The notes beneath the pieces were generated by a model. The model worked only from the letters and a program-made list of their open reading frames with translations, was not told the origin of the DNA and searched no databases. 64,000 bases of DNA from Scardovia wiggsiae (GTDB lineage: Bacteria; Actinomycetota; Actinomycetes; Actinomycetales; Bifidobacteriaceae), in NCBI RefSeq assembly GCF_051045985.1, contig NZ_CP157350.1, positions 1,054,001 to 1,118,000 of the forward strand, given 5' to 3'. The position numbers and the translations under genes are program-made. Positions 63,029-64,000 of this stretch are shown here, in pieces; position 1 is the stretch's first letter, and every line of letters starts with the position of its first letter.

Positions 63029-63261
63029 AAAAAGGCTCCTCGTAATACTGCTGTGTTATACGAGGACGATATGCAGGCTGTGGTTTTCACATGCGCGATA
63101 CCGCGGTACCACCTCGTTTGACAGGACCTGGAGCTGCCCGCTTCGGGCCTGTCCACTTGTGGCGGGCTATATCGGGCCTCTCCCGTCGGGTCTAATGGGG
63201 GCGGGCATATGCCTGTCCCGTTCTTCCGAAAGCTCCCCGCTGATAACGGATCGATGCTGAC
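63029..63261 (-). promoter_or_regulatory. T-box leader of ileS (translational type)
   Basis: The T-box consensus AGGTGGTACCGCGG core lies at 63101-63113. A stem CCTCGTA (63038-63044 on plus) with TACGAGG (63059-63065) sequesters the GGAG just before the ileS ATG, so control is over translation start. An ATC at 63242-63244 (minus) is a candidate isoleucine specifier in the 5' stem; GGAAGAAC follows as in stem I borders. The -10 TATAGT is at 63268-63273. Confidence 0.85.
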
Positions 63262-63385
63262 GCTATTACTATAGCATCAGCTGTAACACATACTTCCCGA
63301 TATTTATTCCTGCATAAAAGAGCCCCGGTATCCCGGGGAGAGGGAGCATATGACCATTGATACCTCTGTCTGCCGCACGCCTTCC

Positions 63386-63406
63386 CTGTCTCGAACTGCG
63401 AGACAG
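63386..63406 (+). promoter_or_regulatory. palindrome in brnQ leader/promoter region
   Basis: CTGTCTCG-aactg-CGAGACAG, a perfect 8-bp inverted repeat, 87 bp before the brnQ ATG. A TATACA -10 candidate at 63428-63433 places it just upstream of or over the -35 region. Operator candidate for an unknown regulator. Confidence 0.5.
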
Positions 63407-63492
63407 CCGGAACACGCACGCACATTTTATACACACCTTTTGCATATAGTGAACAACCACAAACACCCTGCCGCTTCGCTTAAGGAGAGCAT

Positions 63493-64000
63493 ATGGACCG
63501 CACACATGAAAAGAAACTGCGCCTGGTTGACTACCTTGTAGTAGCATCTATGCTGTTTGGCCTGTTTTTCGGTGCAGGGAACCTGATCTTCCCGCTGCAT
63601 CTGGGGCAGCTTGCAGGCAAAAACTGGGCTATTGCAGGAGCGGGATTCCTGATCACCGGTGTAGTCCTGCCTCTGCTGTCAGTACTGGCGATAGCCGTTA
63701 CCCGCTCTAAAGGCGTATACGATATCGGCAGGCCTCTGGGCCCTGCTTTTGCAATCGTTTTCATGGTGCTTATCCACGCAACTATAGGGCCCTTCTTCGG
63801 GACACCCCGTACAGCAACAGTCTCTTTCACCGTAGGTATCGAACCCTTTATACCGTCGTCATACCGGACTGCTGCTCTGCTTATTTTTTCTGCGCTCTTC
63901 TTTATCTTCGCCTTCCTCCTGAGTTATAAGGAGAACAGCATATTATCGAATATCGGAAAAGTGCTGAACCCGCTGTTCCTTATCCTCCTTTTCATAGTCT
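63493..64000 (+). CDS. brnQ: branched-chain amino acid transporter BrnQ (partial)
   Basis: First 169 residues of an LIV-II family sodium/branched-chain amino acid symporter: LVVASMLFGLFFGAGNLIFPLHLGQLAGKNW is diagnostic, followed by LLSVLAIAV, FGTPRTATVSFTVGIEPF. Runs off the right edge. AAGGAG lies five bases before the ATG. Divergent from the isoleucine-responsive ileS T-box, fitting joint branched-chain amino acid control. The ATG at 63350 with GAGAGGGAGCAT upstream opens another short frame and is not called. Confidence 0.93.
   Translation, partial: MDRTHEKKLRLVDYLVVASMLFGLFFGAGNLIFPLHLGQLAGKNWAIAGAGFLITGVVLPLLSVLAIAVTRSKGVYDIGRPLGPAFAIVFMVLIHATIGPFFGTPRTATVSFTVGIEPFIPSSYRTAALLIFSALFFIFAFLLSYKENSILSNIGKVLNPLFLILLFIV

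Noticed and set aside
63350..63541. 63-codon frame upstream of brnQ
   Set aside because: It has a ribosome-like site but overlaps brnQ out of frame and shows no peptide features; kept only as a remark.
1..64000. tRNA genes, rRNA, CRISPR arrays or insertion sequences
   Set aside because: By eye I found no tRNA T-arm plus cloverleaf, no regularly spaced repeats, and no transposase-like frames.

Overview
The window reads as chromosomal DNA of a Bifidobacteriaceae-type actinobacterium. The pointers are a GroEL ending in the DMGY tail typical of bifidobacteria with tandem CIRCE (HrcA) operators and no adjacent groES, a GlxR-like Crp regulator, a DUF3027 protein next to a cold-shock protein, an orphan WXG100 protein, a PhoP-like response regulator, a MoxR/DUF58/VWA operon, a DeoR-galT-galK cluster, a very basic 29-residue AURKAIP1/COX24-type peptide, and a T-box-controlled ileS. 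Base composition looks only moderately GC-rich, so genera around Scardovia are as plausible as Bifidobacterium; I cannot name a species. I see no rRNA, tRNA, insertion sequence, prophage or CRISPR array.

Layout. 1-1811: end of a deoxynucleoside kinase and a TraX-family membrane protein. 1974-9859: an accessory block with a LolD/FtsX-type ABC transporter, a second ABC transporter whose ATPase has an altered Walker A, a LuxR/HisKA_3 two-component system, and a fused ABC exporter. 10039-15407: clpC, a tandem universal stress protein, a DUF3027 protein and a cold-shock protein. 15523-19283: a PhoP/PhoR-like two-component system and a WXG100 gene. 19401-22776: groEL, a LytR_C envelope protein and ung. 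22905-30342: a six-gene MoxR operon followed by a WXG-like gene and a serine hydrolase. 30390-34935: purB, a pseudokinase-LPG_synthase_TM fusion, and hup. 35020-37843: a GNAT, an inositol-phosphatase-like protein and an MsrA-MsrB fusion. 37931-40549: an ABC-2 exporter operon. 40896-49671: rnhA, rpiA, the 29-residue peptide, radA, mutY, a trmL-type methyltransferase and an amidohydrolase. 49668-53261: galK, galT and a DeoR regulator with a large palindromic operator. 53339-58980: a polyprenol-phosphate mannosyltransferase, a GlxR-like regulator, a class A PBP, a patatin and murI. 58993-64000: DUF488, ileS with its T-box, and brnQ (cut by the window end).

The most interesting theme is cell-surface/WXG biology. 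Two WXG-type genes about 9.5 kb apart (18993 and 28483) are preceded by nearly the same 19-bp sequence, built as 10-bp-spaced direct repeats as expected for an OmpR-family regulator. A PhoP-like regulator is divergently encoded next to one copy. The second WXG gene precedes a 507-residue serine hydrolase with an N-terminal helical region, like a WXG-linked secreted effector, just after a MoxR/VWA operon. No ESX ATPase is present in the window. A second theme is leaderless transcription: at least nine genes have a TANNNT box 6 or 7 bases before ATG and no Shine-Dalgarno sequence.
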